From: Bacteroidales bacterium
Lineage (GTDB): Bacteria > Bacteroidota > Bacteroidia > Bacteroidales > NBLH01
DNA length: 6,963 bases
Direction of reading: 5' to 3'
Assembly: GCA_029933755.1 (NCBI GenBank)
Contig: JAOZNO010000192.1
Span: forward strand, 1 to 6,963
A program made the translations under genes and the position numbers. A model generated the notes under the pieces. It saw only the letters and a program-made list of their open reading frames with translations. It did not search any database and was not told the DNA's origin. Shown piece by piece: positions 6,351 through 6,963 of the stretch (positions within the stretch are counted from its first letter, which is position 1; every line of letters starts with the position of its first letter).

Positions 6351-6800
6351 TTATTTACCTATTATCATATTTTTTAATGACCAGGTAATATAAAGTACAT
6401 CCTTTTTTGTTTGATCACTCATGTTGTGATTATCTAAAATCATCATGAAATCATCAACAAGAGCCATGTATTCTGCCGCACTGATATTCATTCCTTTATG
6501 AGTGGTAGTCATATCCCTGCCTTTATATTTGGCTGGCCCACCAGTACCGGCACTAAGAAAGTCTTTAAGATGCTGTTTGATAACATCAAGTCGTTTTGGT
6601 TGTTCTCTATAGGGAAGGAATCGTGCCTGTATAACAGGGTTGTGCATATGTGCCTCAACAGCTTCGTCTACAATTACTGATATGCTTTCGGTTCCACCTA
6701 AACGTTGAAAAAGGCTTTGGTCATTAATTGGTGATTTTTGTGCTTGTAACACATTTGTGAATACTGAAAAAATAAATACTAAGCTTAATAATTGTTTCAT
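6351..6800 (-). CDS. Exported group 1 truncated haemoglobin
   Basis: A 149-residue haem protein of the truncated (2-on-2) globin family, starting at the ATG at 6798-6800. Residues 1-20 look like a signal peptide ('MKQLLSLVFIFSVFTNVLQA', cleavage before 'QKSP'). The globin is therefore predicted in the periplasm, whereas most truncated globins are cytoplasmic. The mature domain starts 'SLFQRLGGTESI' (29-40) and carries 'NPVIQARF' with the CD1 Phe61. Next come 'GTGGPAKYKGRDM' (85-97), the family's GGP-x-Y-x-G-R signature, and 'HKGMNISAAEYMALVDDF' with the proximal haem ligand His101. By hand alignment to Mycobacterium trHbN the distal positions are Val47 (B10, usually Tyr), Ile74 (E7) and Leu78 (E11, often Gln), an apolar pocket. 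Possible roles are NO or O2 binding or haem/electron chemistry; none is shown by sequence. It is a single-gene unit with its own terminator and probable promoter. Confidence 0.93.
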   Translation of the reverse strand: MKQLLSLVFIFSVFTNVLQAQKSPINDQSLFQRLGGTESISVIVDEAVEAHMHNPVIQARFLPYREQPKRLDVIKQHLKDFLSAGTGGPAKYKGRDMTTTHKGMNISAAEYMALVDDFMMILDNHNMSDQTKKDVLYITWSLKNMIIGK

Positions 6801-6850
6801 GATTTTATTTTTTAGTTATAAAAGTTGAATTAATTAAATATTTTATGAAA

Positions 6851-6858
6851 CAAAATTA
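6851..6858 (-). promoter_or_regulatory. Putative -7 promoter box of the globin gene
   Basis: The minus strand reads TAATTTTG, a full TAnnTTTG match, 50 bp upstream of the globin ATG. There is no TTG at the normal -33 distance (the stretch contains GTCCCTGCTTTTTT). That fits a promoter needing an activator, with the tandem dyads at 6886-6920 as possible sites. Confidence 0.5.
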
Positions 6859-6885
6859 CGCTAAGAAAAAAGCAGGGACTATAAC

Positions 6886-6920
6886 ATTTGGTTCAAATAC
6901 ATGTAAATTTGGTTCAAATA
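6886..6920. promoter_or_regulatory. Tandem operator-like dyads upstream of the globin gene
   Basis: The 14-mer ATTTGGTTCAAATA occurs exactly twice, at 6886-6899 and 6907-6920, a 21-bp period that places both on the same face of the helix. Each copy is a dyad, ATTTG-GTT-CAAAT. They lie about 40-75 bp upstream of the expected globin start site, where activators usually bind. A gene beyond the right edge of the window could be the target instead. Confidence 0.55.
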
Positions 6921-6963
6921 AATAGTTTCTGAAAAAAGGAATCATGTTTCTATAGTAAATAGT

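Noticed and set aside
1..6963. CRISPR arrays, tRNA or rRNA genes, insertion sequences, phage or defence genes
   Set aside because: I saw no spaced identical repeats, cloverleaf, rRNA-like sequence, transposase, integrase or nuclease motif on either strand.

Overview
The window is AT-rich bacterial DNA, very probably from a Bacteroidota (Bacteroidetes) genome. Four clues point that way: the FtsK type; the sigma/anti-sigma pair, whose anti-sigma N-terminus carries the 'L-P-E-G-H-F-E-R-F' motif; weak or absent Shine-Dalgarno sequences with A-rich leaders; and four good matches to the Bacteroidota -7 promoter box TAnnTTTG upstream of genes. All seven genes I can support lie on the minus strand, so the window reads right to left in transcription order.

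Right to left: (1) 6351-6800 encodes an exported group 1 truncated haemoglobin. It has a textbook terminator (6291-6320), a -7 box (6851-6858) and two 14-bp dyads repeated at a 21-bp period upstream (6886-6920). (2) 5898-6350 holds no gene, but contains three small hairpins at 5981-6068 that look like decayed REP-type elements. (3) 5346-5897 encodes an ECF sigma factor. (4) A 299-bp gap follows, with an inverted repeat and a probable promoter. (5) 4522-5046 encodes a membrane-anchored putative anti-sigma factor. 35 bp later comes (6) 3434-4486, an exported DUF4097-like beta-solenoid protein with about twelve Y-G/Y-S turns, closed by a hairpin at 3370-3402. (7) 3110-3433 is otherwise non-coding. 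(8) 2336-3109 encodes an enoyl-CoA hydratase/isomerase family protein closest to the bacterial methylglutaconyl-CoA hydratase type. (9) 1506-2216 encodes a small lipoprotein of unknown role. (10) 1-1431 is the N-terminal 477 codons of the DNA translocase FtsK, cut by the window edge just before the Walker A motif.

The sigma factor, anti-sigma factor and beta-solenoid protein form the only clear multi-gene module and plausibly act together in envelope sensing. FtsK, the hydratase and the globin appear to be separate transcription units. I see no phage, CRISPR, defence or biosynthetic system. The best candidates for something undescribed are the globin with its tandem operator-like dyads, the sigma/anti-sigma/solenoid module with its unusual internal gap, and the REP-like remnant.
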